This document shows, piece after piece, positions 1-12,000 of a stretch of DNA of 49,558 nt. The notes beneath the pieces were generated by a model. The model searched no databases. It was not told where the DNA came from and was given only the letters and a program-made list of their open reading frames with translations. Made by a program: the position numbers and the translations under genes. The first letter of the stretch is position 1; each line of letters starts with the position of its first letter. This stretch comes from Chlamydomonas sphaeroides (lineage: Eukaryota; Chlorophyta; Chlorophyceae; Chlamydomonadales; Chlamydomonadaceae), in assembly GCA_001662425.1 (NCBI GenBank), contig BDDC01000066.1, positions 44,048 through 93,605 on the forward strand. Direction: 5' to 3'.

Positions 1-1044
1 GGGGGCAGCGTGCGGGCGGGCGGGCGGTTGCGCAGGGAGCAAAGCGAGCAGGGAGGGCTGGAATGGGGCAAAATGAGGCCGGGCAGGGCAGACCAGCCCA
101 CGGCGCAGAAAGTAAGTCGCCAAGACCAGCACGCGGGAAGGCCTCACCTGCCGCATACCAGAAAGGCCCGGATACGCCGAAGGACCATGCTACGTTGGCA
201 GACTGAAGAAGTGTCGCTGCAGGGGAGCAGCGGCGATGCAATGTCAGGGGCCTACAGTTTGACTTCTCGGCTGGAGGATCACTGCTGACGGCCGAATGTC
301 AGACGCCCCCGGCACAAGCCCACAAGCCCGCTTGCTCCCGCCCCGCAGCCTGGACCCCTGGCAGGCCTAGGCTCAGGCCCCAGCAGCCAGCGGCTCACCC
401 GCCCAAGTCCACTTGGCCACGATATCGCAGGCGGTGAGGCCGGCCTTGATGCTGCGGCCGGCGGTGGAGAAGGACTCCGAGTCGCTGCCGAAGCCACCGA
501 ACTTCCTGCGCGGGCAGATAGATGGCGGGGCTTAGCAGCCGTGAAGCGTGAAGCAGGCCGAGGCGGCAGATAAGTCGGGAAGCGCTTGATGTGACAACAT
601 TATGAGCAGGCCACACAGTGTGATCAGCGATCAGCGGTCGGGCGGAGTGCAAGAAAAGCGCGCGCCATGGCAGTGTGTGGGCGGGCCTTCGGAATATCGA
701 CCGACCTGTCAAGCCAAATCAGCGTAGTTGGTACAAGGGCGAAGATCGCTCCGAGGCCGATAAGGATGAACCAGCCAAGGCCTTGCGGCAGCGCGGTGTC
801 GCCTGTGCACCAACCGACACCGATAAAAAGGGACGTGAAGCTTTAGCAGAGATGACAATTGAATGGCACTGCCGCGCATTGGCAGAGCGTCCCAGGAACG
901 CAGAGCAACTCGGGACGCTGCCGAAGGGTGCTGAGCCCTAGTTGCGCCGTCGAGCCCAAGTTCAGCCCGCGCACCGTTGCCGAAGAAGCTGCACTGTCCG
1001 TCATATTGCGTCAGACCGAAGAGATTCTTGTTGTCACACGACAT
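1..1044 (-). CDS. DUR3: DUR3-type urea/H+(Na+) symporter, 5' part only
   Basis: N-terminal part of a plasma-membrane urea symporter of the sodium:solute symporter family, cut by the left window edge. Exons on the minus strand are 1044-975, 802-706, 505-399, 284-256 and 202-148, about 119 codons; phases agree at each junction (1, 2, 1, 0) and the last donor leads out of the window. The ATG at 1044 gives MSCDNKNLFG... and a first hydrophobic segment, LGWFILIGLGAIFALV. It continues as WLDRKFGGFGSDSESFSTAG, KAGLTACDIVAKWTWAAVIL and SANVAWSFGVSGPFWYAAG, which follow the plant and fungal DUR3 pattern (FNTAGRNVKTG, SQWTWAA, SSNVAW.YGVSGPFWYA). The family imports urea at high affinity. Its position beside allophanate hydrolase and urea carboxylase supports urea as the substrate. 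The small exon 284-256 is odd: its canonical donor inserts PRSQT (see findings). Confidence 0.85.
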
Positions 1045-2405
1045 GGTCGCAAGAGCTGTTGCTCGACGCCAAGTAGGCGGAGCAAAACTTGAACCGGGTA
1101 GGTCTGAGCACGCGAAGCTTGATCACTGCAGAGACTGGCTTGTGCAGCCACGACCTGTATGACACCGGTGGCCAACGGCTGAGATTATATAGGTTTCGCA
1201 CATGGCCTCTTGCGTCGGACAAGCAGGAACTGATGTCGTTCCCGCTCGGACTCTCCAAAGCGTCCGTCGATATGGCAGATACAACGCATTATCTGGAACT
1301 CGTCGCAATAAGGCGCGTACTGTCCCGCCAACTTTGACGGCCAGCGCATAAGCCCTAGAGCAGGACATGTTACGACAACTTCCACCCGCTTGGTTTACCA
1401 GAATTGCACGAGCAGCTACGTGACAGCAAGCAGACTGGCGCGTGCGAGGCTCAAGTCGCAGGTCTCCGGTTACTCAGGACTCCTTTTGACTGCCATTCCC
1501 CGAACAAGTGCCATACAAGCACCAGGCGCCTTCATATCGCAGCAATGACGCGGGCGCTTTGAAGCGGTTTCAAGGCGGTTGTGCAGGACAACAACGGTTT
1601 TTCATGTTCCTGCTGGTGTAGCTTGCGATGCCCAGGAGACTTCCCAGCAAGTCGCATTGCCCATCGCCTGGTTGTGCGAGCGGAGCGCTGGGCGTGCGCG
1701 AACTAGCGCGCGTGTTGCCATGGGCGTTGGAACCATGCTGGCGACCGAGAGGCCAGGGCCGTCTGCGCGGCCGAGGACCTGCTCATGGCGAGCGCACTGC
1801 CAAGTCTGGCATGATTCATTGCTGAGGAGTGCGGCTGCCGAGCGGGTGTGGGTTGCTGACGGATGGGTGGGATGGGAGCGCGCACGCACGGGTGCGTGCT
1901 GCTTGTGTGCGGTCGGCGCCTGCACCGCTGAGGCTCGTGTGTGGCACTGCCCATATGTGCTATTGCTCGGCAATCGGGACTGGCCTGCAATTGCGTAGGA
2001 GGCCGCGAACCTCCGACCACGTGTGCCGGGTCGGGCATCCCGGCAGACCGACGGGCAGGTCTCCAACAGGGCAGACCGTAAGACGGGCAGGGCGCGCCTG
2101 CATTCTGCCACAAGCGCTGCCTTGGGCAAAGTCGCGCTCGCTCATCGCCATGCACGCTCGCTGCGTGCGATGCAGGGGGCTGTAGGAGGGACGCCATGCC
2201 TGTGACACGTGCACAGTTCGTAATCCCGCGTAACCCCTAACTGCCCGACCTGGACAACTTCAAAGCTGGACACCAGAATGCAAAATCCCCTTTGGCCCTC
2301 TGGCCCTTCGTAGCTCCTCCCAACGGCGCACACAGCCGTCGTGGGGGATTGCGGGCCCAATGCGGAGTCGTGGGGGGTCATGTGGGGTCGTGGGCAGGGC
2401 GACCT

Positions 2406-2539
2406 CCTGCTCGTGGGGTTTCCAATTACAATCAGAAGGGATGCCAGGAGAGGAACAGAGACCACCTGCTCGTGGGGTTGCGGAGCACCGGCCCTCCTGC
2501 TCGTGGGGTTGCGGAGCACCGGCCCTCCTGCTCGTCGGG
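2406..2539. repeat. 31-bp tandem repeat
   Basis: Two exact copies of a 31-bp unit (2465-2495 and 2496-2526), beginning CCTGCTCGTGGGGTTGCGGA, followed by a partial third copy to 2539. A detached 15-bp piece of the unit lies at 2406-2420. Small local minisatellite, no function visible. Confidence 0.85.
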
Positions 2540-3597
2540 CCACTCGTTGGGGCGAGGCGCATGGCAAACAAACCGCAGGTGCCTCGCTGGATGACGCGCC
2601 CCGCGGGCCCCTCCGCGCGCACAAGCCTCCGCCGGCACTGGGGGTGGGCGTAGACCTAGCATGCAGATCGTGCCACCGCCGCGCGCCCCAGGACGCGAAG
2701 GACACCGTGCTCTGCGCGGCATGCCTGCGGCCTACCCGGCGGGACCGTGCCGGCACTGAGGAGCACGTGAGAGCCGTACGCCCGGCTCCGTCTCTGCAAC
2801 CAATCCGCCCTGGGACAAGCCACGTCATGCAGTGCAGCCCATCGTGGGCTGCCGGGAGGGCTGGGGCCGGCGCCAACGTACGCTGGGGCATGGGCAATGG
2901 AATGGGGGGCGCGGGGCAGGGCTGTAGCAACTTGAGGCAGAGGGCAAGAGGCTGGCGCGCGCTTTACCGTGCTCTGCCACCCCCAGCTCTATCAAGCCAT
3001 CTACATCACTCCGCTAAGCAAAGACTGTTGATCATGGGAGCCCCGATGTGGCCTGGCGTTCGCCGGACCGCCTGGCGAAGCCAGGGCTTCTACGCTGAAC
3101 ACATTTTGGAATCCAGGGCTAACTGTTATCATGACAACTTAGGCCGCCGGCGGCCAGATTTCAACACGACCGTCTGCTGGCGGCTGGCTTCGCTTTACAT
3201 CAAGCAATCGTCGAAGGTGCGCAGCATGTGTCGCACCGATGAGCCGCCTGGGCTGGGAGGGCTTCTGGCCTGGGCCCCTGACGAGGGGTTCGAGCGGGCG
3301 TCGGGGGAGGGTGTGTGGTGTTGGGATGTGGGGGGAGGGACAGCTCTGCCGCAGCTGCTCCTGGCGCTGCGCAGCGCCCACGAGCACGCGCCAGCACGTG
3401 CGGAGATTCGTGTGGCAGGTGTGTCGCTGGCGCCCGAGTTTCCATGCGCTCGACCCACACTCTGGCCCTCGCGACCTCCTTCGATATTGTTTGGTTTCGC
3501 AGGGCAGAGCGGACCCAGGGTAGGCGGCATCCTTGGACAGCATGCGGTTGCCTTGCCTCACATCCAAGCAGCGGGTGGGGTTCGCTTTACTACGGCC

Positions 3598-3602
3598 TTA
3601 CA
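3598..3602 (-). other. TGTAA poly(A) signal candidate for DUR2
   Basis: TGTAA on the minus strand about 670 bp beyond the allophanate hydrolase stop. TGTAA is the usual chlorophyte polyadenylation signal; I saw no nearer copy. Cleavage would be expected some 10-20 bases further. Confidence 0.35.
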
Positions 3603-4272
3603 GCACGGAGCGCAGACAGCACGGAGCGCAGGCAAGACGCCAACGTACTGCTACTGAACAAACGCCCGCTCAGCCTGCCAGGCAACTCCCAAGCGCCGAC
3701 GGCAGGGGTGACTCTGCCCCAGGCCTTCAGCAGCTGCCAGCCCTATGTGACCTCAGTCCCCCAGCAGCTGCGTGCTGCCTGCCCCTCCAGTAAGCCGATC
3801 CCAGTGGCGTCGCCTGGCAAGCCGACAAGTGCCAACTGCGCAACACGCACAGGGCATAGTCATAGATACGTCAGCTAAGGACGTTGCTGTGCAGGAGCTA
3901 GCGGCCGCCCTGCGCATCATGGGCGCACAGCCGGGCACCACCTGGCTGCCACCGCGGCATCCTTGCTCTCGCAGTTCCCTAGCTTGACTGCGCCCACTCC
4001 CGAGCGCTCTGCGCGCCTGCCCCTGCATCGCAACGCCTGCTCTCTTGCAGCGAGACCCACTGCCGAGTACCGCCCGTCAAACCGTTCGTCAAGGCACTCC
4101 AAACAGGTACTCCTGGCTTGCAGCACCAACCTCTCAGCCCCCCACTCGTGTTGCTGCAGGCCCAGCCATGCCGTGCGCTCACCACCCTCCCACCTTCAAC
4201 CCCCTCCCCACGCAAACCAAAATTGCGCTCACCTACCCCACATGCTCCGACCCAGCACGGGCCGCTGCTTGC

Positions 4273-7200
4273 CTACCGTGACCCCGTGAAGGGCGTCACG
4301 CCGTGCCCCCCCGGTCCACAGCGCAGCCCCGCGGCCTCCTCCATGCTCGCGGCCACGCCCCACAGCCACTCGTCGCGCCAGGCCTTGGCCAGCAGCGTCA
4401 CGCCGAACGGCAGCGTCACGGCGGTCGGCCCCGTGGCCGCCAGGTGCTCGGCGCGCTTGCGCTCTGCCTCCGAGGCACCCTGCGCGGAATGACCAAGGGT
4501 GGCGGCGGCAGAGCGTGAGACCGGCGAGCGCGATCATAGTTATGCGGGTTGCGCGCGCCGCGGGCGCTCGGCGGTTGCGCTTGAGCTGCTGGGAGTAAGC
4601 CGAGCCCAGCGGAGCCCGTGTCGAGGGGGGGGGGGCGCAGCGGCTGTCAGCGAGCGGCATGCCGAGGGCGTCCAGGCTTGCAAGCAACGCGCGTGTGGCG
4701 GCTCGCGGGGCCTGCAGCCTGCCGCCGTCCGTGCCCAGCTAACGTGGGGTCAGAGGGACGAGGCCGGGCCGCGGGCTGGGTCCTGGGGCCCCCTCCCACC
4801 TCGGACGGCGAGGCGGCGTCGTAGGACACGAGGCCCGAGGGGATGGCGATGCCGCACATGTCGAGCAGGTTGACGAAGTTGGTGAAGCGGCCCAGCTTGG
4901 CGTTGCGCGACCAGGTGGGCGGCGAGGCCGCCTCCTCCTCCTGCACCTCGGCCTGCGACCGGTGCGAGGCAGCGGCGGCGGGGCAAAAGGCGCGGATCGC
5001 AAGGCAGGCCCGGAGCACAGCAAGCACATGGAGCGCGAGATGTGCCATGGCCGTAAACGAACTACTTGCACATCGACCGTCCCAGACCTCTAGGCGCAGC
5101 GGGAGCGCTTATGAGCGCGTCCGCCACGGTGTGGAGCCGCCGCGGGCCCGGGCCCAGCTCTAGCCCCTAACACTCCCCGCCAGCCACCCCGCCGCTCCCT
5201 GCCGCTCCCTGCCGCCCGCCCCCGCCAACCTGCGTCCAGTGGGTGAGGGCGGTGGGCACCAGCAGCAGCTCCACGCGGCTCAGCTCGTGCAGCGCGCGGG
5301 CTCGCAGCACCGCCATGGCCGCCATGTCGTCAAACACGTCCGCGGCGCTGAACTTGGCTGTGAGGAGGGGTACGGAGGGGTAAGGAGGGGTACGGAGGGG
5401 CGGCGTTGGCATGGCAGGCACCGCAGGGGCGACAGGGACGCAAGGCGCTCCGAGGTGGTTAGCGCCACGGGATGGGGAACTCCACGAGCGGGGCCGGGGC
5501 GAGAGCGGCGCGATGGCAGGCACAGGGAGCCGGGTGCCGCACGAGGTGGTCGAGCTGGGTAGCCGTCAGTGGACGGGGACTTTGCAAGCGCGTGCGGTCC
5601 GGGGCTAGGGCGGGGCCGAGGGCGGGGCGGGCTCTCACCCGCGCCGCAGATGATGTGGCGCGTCACCGGCAGCAGCCGCTCGTCGTGCACCACGGCCGCC
5701 TGCACCGCGGCGGCGCCCGCGGCCTTGGCCTCCTGCTCCGGCGCGCCCTGCTCCAGGAAGGACCGGATGCCGCTGAAGCGCTCCGCCACGAAGCTGCTGC
5801 CGTACAGCATGGCCGCAATCTCCATGAGCGGCGCAAAGTCAAAGTCAACGCGCACGCCGCCGGCCGCCTCGAGCCGCTTGGCGGCGGCCTCGAACGCGGT
5901 CGAGCAGGCGGACGACATCGCCTCGCCGCCTGCCGTGCGGGGAAAGAGGGGGATGGAGCACGCCTAGTAGGACGCAGGCGAGGTTGCAAGGCCCGCCGGG
6001 AAAGCGAGCCCGGTGTCAAAAGGAGGAACATGACGCGTGGCCGCGCGGCAGCGCCCCGGTGCCGCCTGCCCCGGCAACGAGCGAGCCAGCCCCGGCGCCC
6101 TCCCTGCCGCCGCCGCGCACCAGGCCCCGACCAGTCGAGCTGCTGCTTGGACGGCAGCGCGAACCGGAAGCCCTTGGTCGGCGGCACCGCCTCGGGCGCC
6201 AGCGCCACCGGCGGCCGGCGCCACACGTCCTTCGGCCCGCCCTGCGCCTGCCGCATGAGGCGACCCAGCTCGGCGCCGTCGGCCACGCTGGCGGCGAACA
6301 CGGTGAGGCAGTCCAGCGAGGCGCAGGCGGGCACCACACCTGTGGAGGTGGCGGGGGCGGGGGCGGGGGCGGGGAAGAGGGCGGAACGGGGCGCGGTTCG
6401 GGCGGCCGCGGCAGGCGAGGCACGGCGCTGCTGGCGACCCGTGCCGCGGCGCCACGCCGCCCTCTTCAGCGACATCCCGTCCCCGCCGCCTCGACCGCAT
6501 CGGCGCGGATGCCCACACATGCGGACGCTGTCCGCTACCTTAGCAATGCAGCCCCAGCCGGGGCGCACATTCACACGCGCGGACGCTGCCCCGATCCCAA
6601 CTACCCCCAGCGCCCCCCGACCCCGGCCTCCGCCACGCACCCAGCGTCGACACGCTGCCCACGGTGGGCTTGACGCCCACGCAGCCGCACAGCCCCGCAG
6701 GCACGCGGCCGCTGCCGGCCGTGTCGGTGCCGAGCGCGAACGACACGAGGCCGCCGCCCACGGCCGCGGCCGAGCCGCTGGAGGAGCCGCCCGAGATGAA
6801 GCGCGCGTCAAAGGGGGAGCAGGGCACCGCCTCCGAGGGCGACCGCGTGCCCACCAGGCCCGCGGCGAACTGGTCCATGTTGGTCTTGCCCACCGCAATG
6901 CCGCCTGGGGCGGGGCGCGTGGGTGGCAGGATGGGGTGTGGTGAAGGGGGTCAAGGGGTTGGTGGCGCGGGCAGGGCGCGGGCGGGCAGGGCGAGGCTGG
7001 TGGGGTGCGGGCGCGCCATCGCAGCGGTGGGCAGGCGGTGGTAAATGTAGATGCTCACCCTCATCGACGAGCTTCCCCACTACGATGCTGTGCTGTGCTG
7101 GCGCGTAGCTGAAGGCGGGGCAGGCGGCGGTCGTGGGCATCCCCGCCACATCCACGTTGTCCTTCACCGCGAACGGCACGCCCCAGAGGCTGCCTCGGCT

Positions 7201-7389
7201 GGACTCGGGTTGGGCCTCGAGCTCCGCACATCGCGCCAGCAGCTCGTCGAGCGGTGCGAGGTGCAGGAAGACACCGGGCGCCGACGCCAATCGCGGGTAG
7301 AGGGCGGAAACGAGCGCCGTGGGCGTGCACTTGCCGTCGGCGTACGCAGCGCGTACCGCGGCAAGGTCAAGAGTATCTGGAATTGCCAT
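4273..7389 (-). CDS. DUR2: Allophanate hydrolase (amidase-signature)
   Basis: Hydrolyses allophanate to ammonia and CO2, the second step of ATP-dependent urea breakdown. Seven exons: 7389-7059, 6904-6641, 6339-6121, 5929-5639, 5357-5230, 4952-4800 and 4479-4273, all GT-AG and in phase, giving 530 residues. The start MAIPDTLDLAAVRAAY is the last in-frame ATG before the conserved region. Amidase-signature catalytic residues are present: Lys76 in AVKDNVDVAG, cis-Ser151 in SGGSSSGSAA and nucleophile Ser175 in GTDTAGSGRVPAG. NAKLGRFTNFVNLLD near residue 430 is typical of the allophanate hydrolase branch of amidases. The protein ends soon after LPFGVTLLAKAWRDEWLWG, so it lacks the roughly 130-residue C-terminal domain of bacterial AtzF-type enzymes, unless a GT just before the stop is a donor. 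It is divergent from urea carboxylase, and no other amidase substrate fits the context as well. Confidence 0.9.
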
Positions 7390-9091
7390 GTATGCGGCGT
7401 TGCAGTGCGAAGCCTGGGTGTTGCGATGGAATCTGCTTTGCAAGCGTACAAGAGCTGCACGGCGCTATACTGAGTTACAGGAGTTACAGGGCGAGAACAG
7501 GCGCCCGAGTGGTAGTCGCAGGTCGAGCGAGCATCCTACAGCGAGTCAGTGGAAAGGGCTTCGTCGCTAACGAGCGTACCCGCATGCAGGACCACGGAGG
7601 CCTCGCCGCAACTATGCTGCAAACATTGCTCCGAACTATAACCTATCATTCGCGACGAATGGCGAGGCGGCGCGCGGTGTGCCAGGGAGAAAGGCACCGG
7701 CGGGCACCTGCGAGCAGCCCTGCCAGGGGCGTCCTCGCAACTCGTTGCGGCTCGCATAGCGCTTAACAGTCAAGCTACATGTTTGAAATGTACGGCCAGA
7801 AAGGCTTTGGGGCCTGCCGAACCCGCCACCCCTTCTTAGGGGGCAACCCTCCACCCTCTACAGGCCAGCCAGCCTAGCCATATCCAAGGATGCATGGCGG
7901 TTTTACTATCCGTTGATGCCACGGGGCTGGCGAGAGTTTCTCGTCCCAGGGGCACGTGCAAACCCCCGTGCCGCACGCTTCCCCCGCGAGGCCACGCGCG
8001 ACCGGTTCCGTCCGCGTCCGGTCCCCGCGTCGCCAGTCGCCTGCCGCGCCCGCTGCTGACAGCAATCGTAGACGACATCTCATCAAAAGGGATGCGTGCT
8101 GCAGAGGCTTGACTGTCAACGTGTGAGAGATAACGCGAGTGCCGGTCTTCCGCGGCCAGTCCCTGCACGGGGTGCAAATTATCATTTGACTGGTGGAATG
8201 CGGATCCGCTATTTGCAAAACAGAGGATGAAGAACTGTTGGGGGCTACAGGATGACGCTGTAAGCACTTGCGCGCTTGACGCCCGGGCCAGCGGTGGAGC
8301 GGCTGTAGCCGAGAGCAAGTGCGTTCGGCTTGCTCTTGCGTGCTGCAGGGCTTCCAGAGCATCCCGCTGCCCCCGCTATGTGAAGCGCCGCATTAACCTG
8401 ATGTGCCCTTCGCAAACCACATGAGCCCCGCTTTCGGCTGAGGGCGTCCCAAGGCGCTGTATCATCCCTAATTATGCTATGGATGCCCAGGCCCTAGGCT
8501 GGAGGTGTGAGAGAACTCGCCGCCTCCGCTCTACGCAATGCTGGGAGGGGGGGGTCCTCTACGTAGTATCAGAACAGGGGGAGACAGGGCTTGAAGGGTC
8601 GGTAGCAGTCCGCAAAGCGCGAAGGTATCAGGGCGCAGGTAGGGTCGCTGCGAGCTCAGGGGCAGGGCACACGAACCCCTGCTCGCGAGCCCAGGCGGCG
8701 TCCGGCGTATGGGCTGCGTGCTGACCTCATCGTATAATGCTACCAGTTGCCGACGGGGGTGTACTAAGGAGGTTTGGCAGTACGCCGGCTCCATGCGACC
8801 GCATGCAAACAGTTTTGCCAAACCCCGACGCAAAAGACTGGTATCCTTGCTATGTAAGGTGCTACTGTGTGCAGTTGTAGGGGTAAAGGACTGCTGGAAA
8901 ACTGCAAAAACGCCATGCAGGGCGCAGTCCTGCTTCGCGAATGCCATTTACCCGCGCGGCGACCTCACAAATCCATTCCACACACCGCTGTGCGCAGTTC
9001 ACTTGTTGCACGCGGCTTGCACATTCTTCATCTGTCTAAGTGAGAGACTCACCTTAACTGACACAGACCGACCTTCGTCAACGACAACGAG
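7390..9091. promoter_or_regulatory. Divergent DUR2/DUR1 intergenic region
   Basis: A 1.7-kb spacer between the starts of allophanate hydrolase (minus) and urea carboxylase (plus). No convincing coding sequence; it is visibly less GC-rich than the genes. It should carry both 5' UTRs and promoters and could let the two enzymes of the same pathway respond together to nitrogen status. I could not identify TATA boxes or known nitrogen-regulator sites with confidence. Confidence 0.55.
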
Positions 9092-12000
9092 ATGGTGGCC
9101 CCAACTGGTGCGATAGTCAAGTGCTGTTGTAGCTACTCAATTGTTCCAATTGCGTCCTCACGGCGTCTGAAGGGTTCTTGCCGATTTTCCCTGAACTCGC
9201 AGAGTCACGCGTGCATCGCGTGCTCATAGCCAATCGTGGCGAGATTGCACGCCGTGTGATCCGGACATGTACACAGCTCGGCGTCGAGACAGTTGCTCTG
9301 TTCACCACGGTGGATGCCCTCGCGCCCCATGTGCGCGAGGCGACCAAGGCCGTCAGTCTCGGCGACAACCCTCGCGAGTACACGAACCAGAAGCGCCTTG
9401 TGCAGGTGGGTGGGCTCCCGCTGCGCCGCTCGACGGGCTGAGGCGCCGTGCGGGGGTGCAGGGTGCCGCTCAGCCCTGCGTAAACCCTGCCCCTGCTTTC
9501 TCATCCTGCGGTCTCCGCCCTCCCCAACTACCCCCGCGCCCAATCTGTACCATCCCGTCGCCGCCCGAGCTTACAGCCCCCGGCCCCCGCTTGTCCCGCA
9601 GTCACCGCCAACGTAACTGTACTGAGTGTCATGCGTCTAACCACCACATGCCCGCTCCCAGCTCACTCCCTCCCCTGCCCCCTGCTGCCTGTCGCCAAAC
9701 CGCAAACCCTAGATCGCTGTCGACAATGGCTGCACGGCCGTACACCCCGGCTACGGCTTCCTGTCCGAGAACGAGGCCTTCATGACGGCCATCACCGAGG
9801 CCGGCGTCGCGTGGCTGGGGCCCACCGCCCAGGTGAGCGCAGCAGCTGCCGTACTGCCGTACTGCTGTACTGCAGCTGACGGTCCAGCAACGGGGTGCTA
9901 CAAGGGCACACGCGTGCACGTCTCCCTGTGGCCGGGAGCTGCCTGCGTTGTGACCTCGAGCCCCTGCCCGGCCGTAACCCGCACGCTTCGCCCCCTCGTC
10001 CCCCGCAGACCATGCACGACTTCTCGCTTAAGCACGTGGCTCGCGAGATCGCCCGCAGCGCCGGGGTGAGTCGCAAGGGGCCGTCGAGCTTGCGTCAGCA
10101 CACGGCAGCTCACGGCATCAGGGCATGCTCTCCTGGTCAACAAGCTGCTCCGCACCCCTTGAGACCACGGCTCGGCCCCCGCCCGCTTTCCTGGCGCTAA
10201 CAGCCGCCACGCCCCGCTCCTCCTCTTCCACCCCGGCCCTTGCAGGTGCCCATTTTGGAGGGCTCCGGCCTCGTCGACAATGCGCCCGACGCTGTCCGGG
10301 AGTCGCAGAAGGTGAGCGAGCTCTACCGCGGCCCCGTGGGGCAGAGCGGCCTAAGCGGCCCCGGCAGCCCAAGTTGCGCAGCGCTCGGGCCCCTGCCCTC
10401 CTCCGGCTCGGCCTCGCCCTGGGAGTGGCCTGAGCACAGCTGCCCTCCTGCGCCACGGTTCACCGCTCTGCTCCCAACACACGCCCACCCCCAGGTTGGC
10501 TACCCTGTGCTGCTCAAGGCCACAGGCGGCGGCGGCGGCATGGGCATCTTCCACTGCAACAACGACGCCGACGTCAGCCGCCAGTTCGAGATGAGCCAGC
10601 ACCAGGGCCAGGCCTTCTTCGGCAACGCGGGGGTGAGCGGACACAGGGGGTGAAGGGGCCGTTGCCGCGGCTGCAGGGCGCTCACATGCTGGGAGGGGTC
10701 CTGACCCAGCCCCGCCCCACCAGGCGCACATGCCCCCGGCCGTGGGCCCTGTCCCCAGCCAGACTCCGCCAACCCACCTCCGGCCTCTCTTCGCAGGTGT
10801 TTGTGGAGAAGTACATCCAGAAGGCGCACCACGTGGAGGTGCAGATCTTTGGCGACGGCACCGGCAACTGCATCCACCTTGGCGAGCGCGAGTGCTCCAT
10901 CCAGCGCCGCCACCAGAAGGTGGGCAGCTGCACCATCTGCTCGGGCCGGACGGGCACCGACGGCGCCAGTCCGCTGCACCCTGCTGGCGTTGGTCCGGCA
11001 CCGGCACCGCGCCCGAGGACCCCCATGCGGACGGCGCGCGCGTGCCTCGTGCCCAGCCCGGGCCTCATGGAGCCCGAGCTCTCGCCTGAACCCCTGCTGC
11101 CCCTGCTGCCGTTGCAGGTGCTGGAGGAGACGCCCTCGCCGCTGGTGGACGAGGCGCTGCGCGCGGCGCTGACGGGCGCCGCGGTGGCGCTGGGCCGCGC
11201 CTCGTGCTACCGTTCCGCGGGCACTGTGGAGTTCCTGGTGGACGAGGACAGCCGGCAGTTCTACTTCCTGGAGGTCAACACCCGCCTGCAGGTGGGCAGG
11301 GGGCAGGGAGGTCATGAATGGGGCGCTTGCTTGCTGCTGCAGGCGGCGTGCGTCTTGCAGAGGCGCTTGCTGACCGTGCACACAGTGTGCATGGTGGTTG
11401 ACCGACCGCCTCGCTGCGCCCGCCTGCTCCTCCCGCCTCCTGCTCACCCACAGGTGGAGCACGGCATCACGGAGATGGCGCACAGCGACATTGACATCGT
11501 GGAGGCGCAGCTGCGGCTGCAGCTGGAGGGCCTGCAGCTGCCGGGCGGCGCCACGGAGCTGCTGAGCAAGATGGCGGCGGCGCCCGCTGTGGGCCACTCC
11601 ATCGAGGTGGGCCGCATGCGGGGCCGCAGCTGCCTCTGCCCGCATGAGGGGAGGGAGAGGAGTGGGAGAGGGAGGCTGCACGCAGGAGCAGCCGCAACCC
11701 GCACATGCCCAGTACGCGCCTCACCTTCGTCCCTGCCGCTTGCTCCTGTCCGCCCTCTGGCAACCTTCCCCGCCAGGTCCGCATCAACGGCGAGGACCCC
11801 GCGCACGACTTTGCGCCCTGCCCCGGCCTGCTAGGCCGCGTGGCCTTCCCCAGCCCCGAGCAGCTGGGCGGCCACGTGCGCGTCGACAGCTGGGTGGAGA
11901 GCGGCACCGAGGTGGGAGGGCGCAGCGGTGGGGAGCGGCGGGAGCCACACCACGGAAGGTGTAGGGTGCACCGGGTGTTGCTGTGTGCGTTGCCGGTACC

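Larger units (their letters stand above)
1045..4272. other. Spacer between DUR3 start and DUR2 end
   Basis: About 3.2 kb with no gene I can defend. It should hold the DUR3 promoter (right of 1044) and the 3' UTR of the allophanate hydrolase (left of 4273). It contains a small tandem repeat at 2406-2539, a long plus-strand open frame at 2341-3657 without an ATG at its start, and exon-like splice signals on the plus strand at 3895-4106. The last two are discussed as findings. Confidence 0.5.

Noticed and set aside
5472..6944. 490-codon plus-strand open frame
   Set aside because: Lies antisense over the allophanate hydrolase exons and introns; its Arg/Ala/Gly-rich translation is typical of the reverse strand of GC-rich coding DNA.
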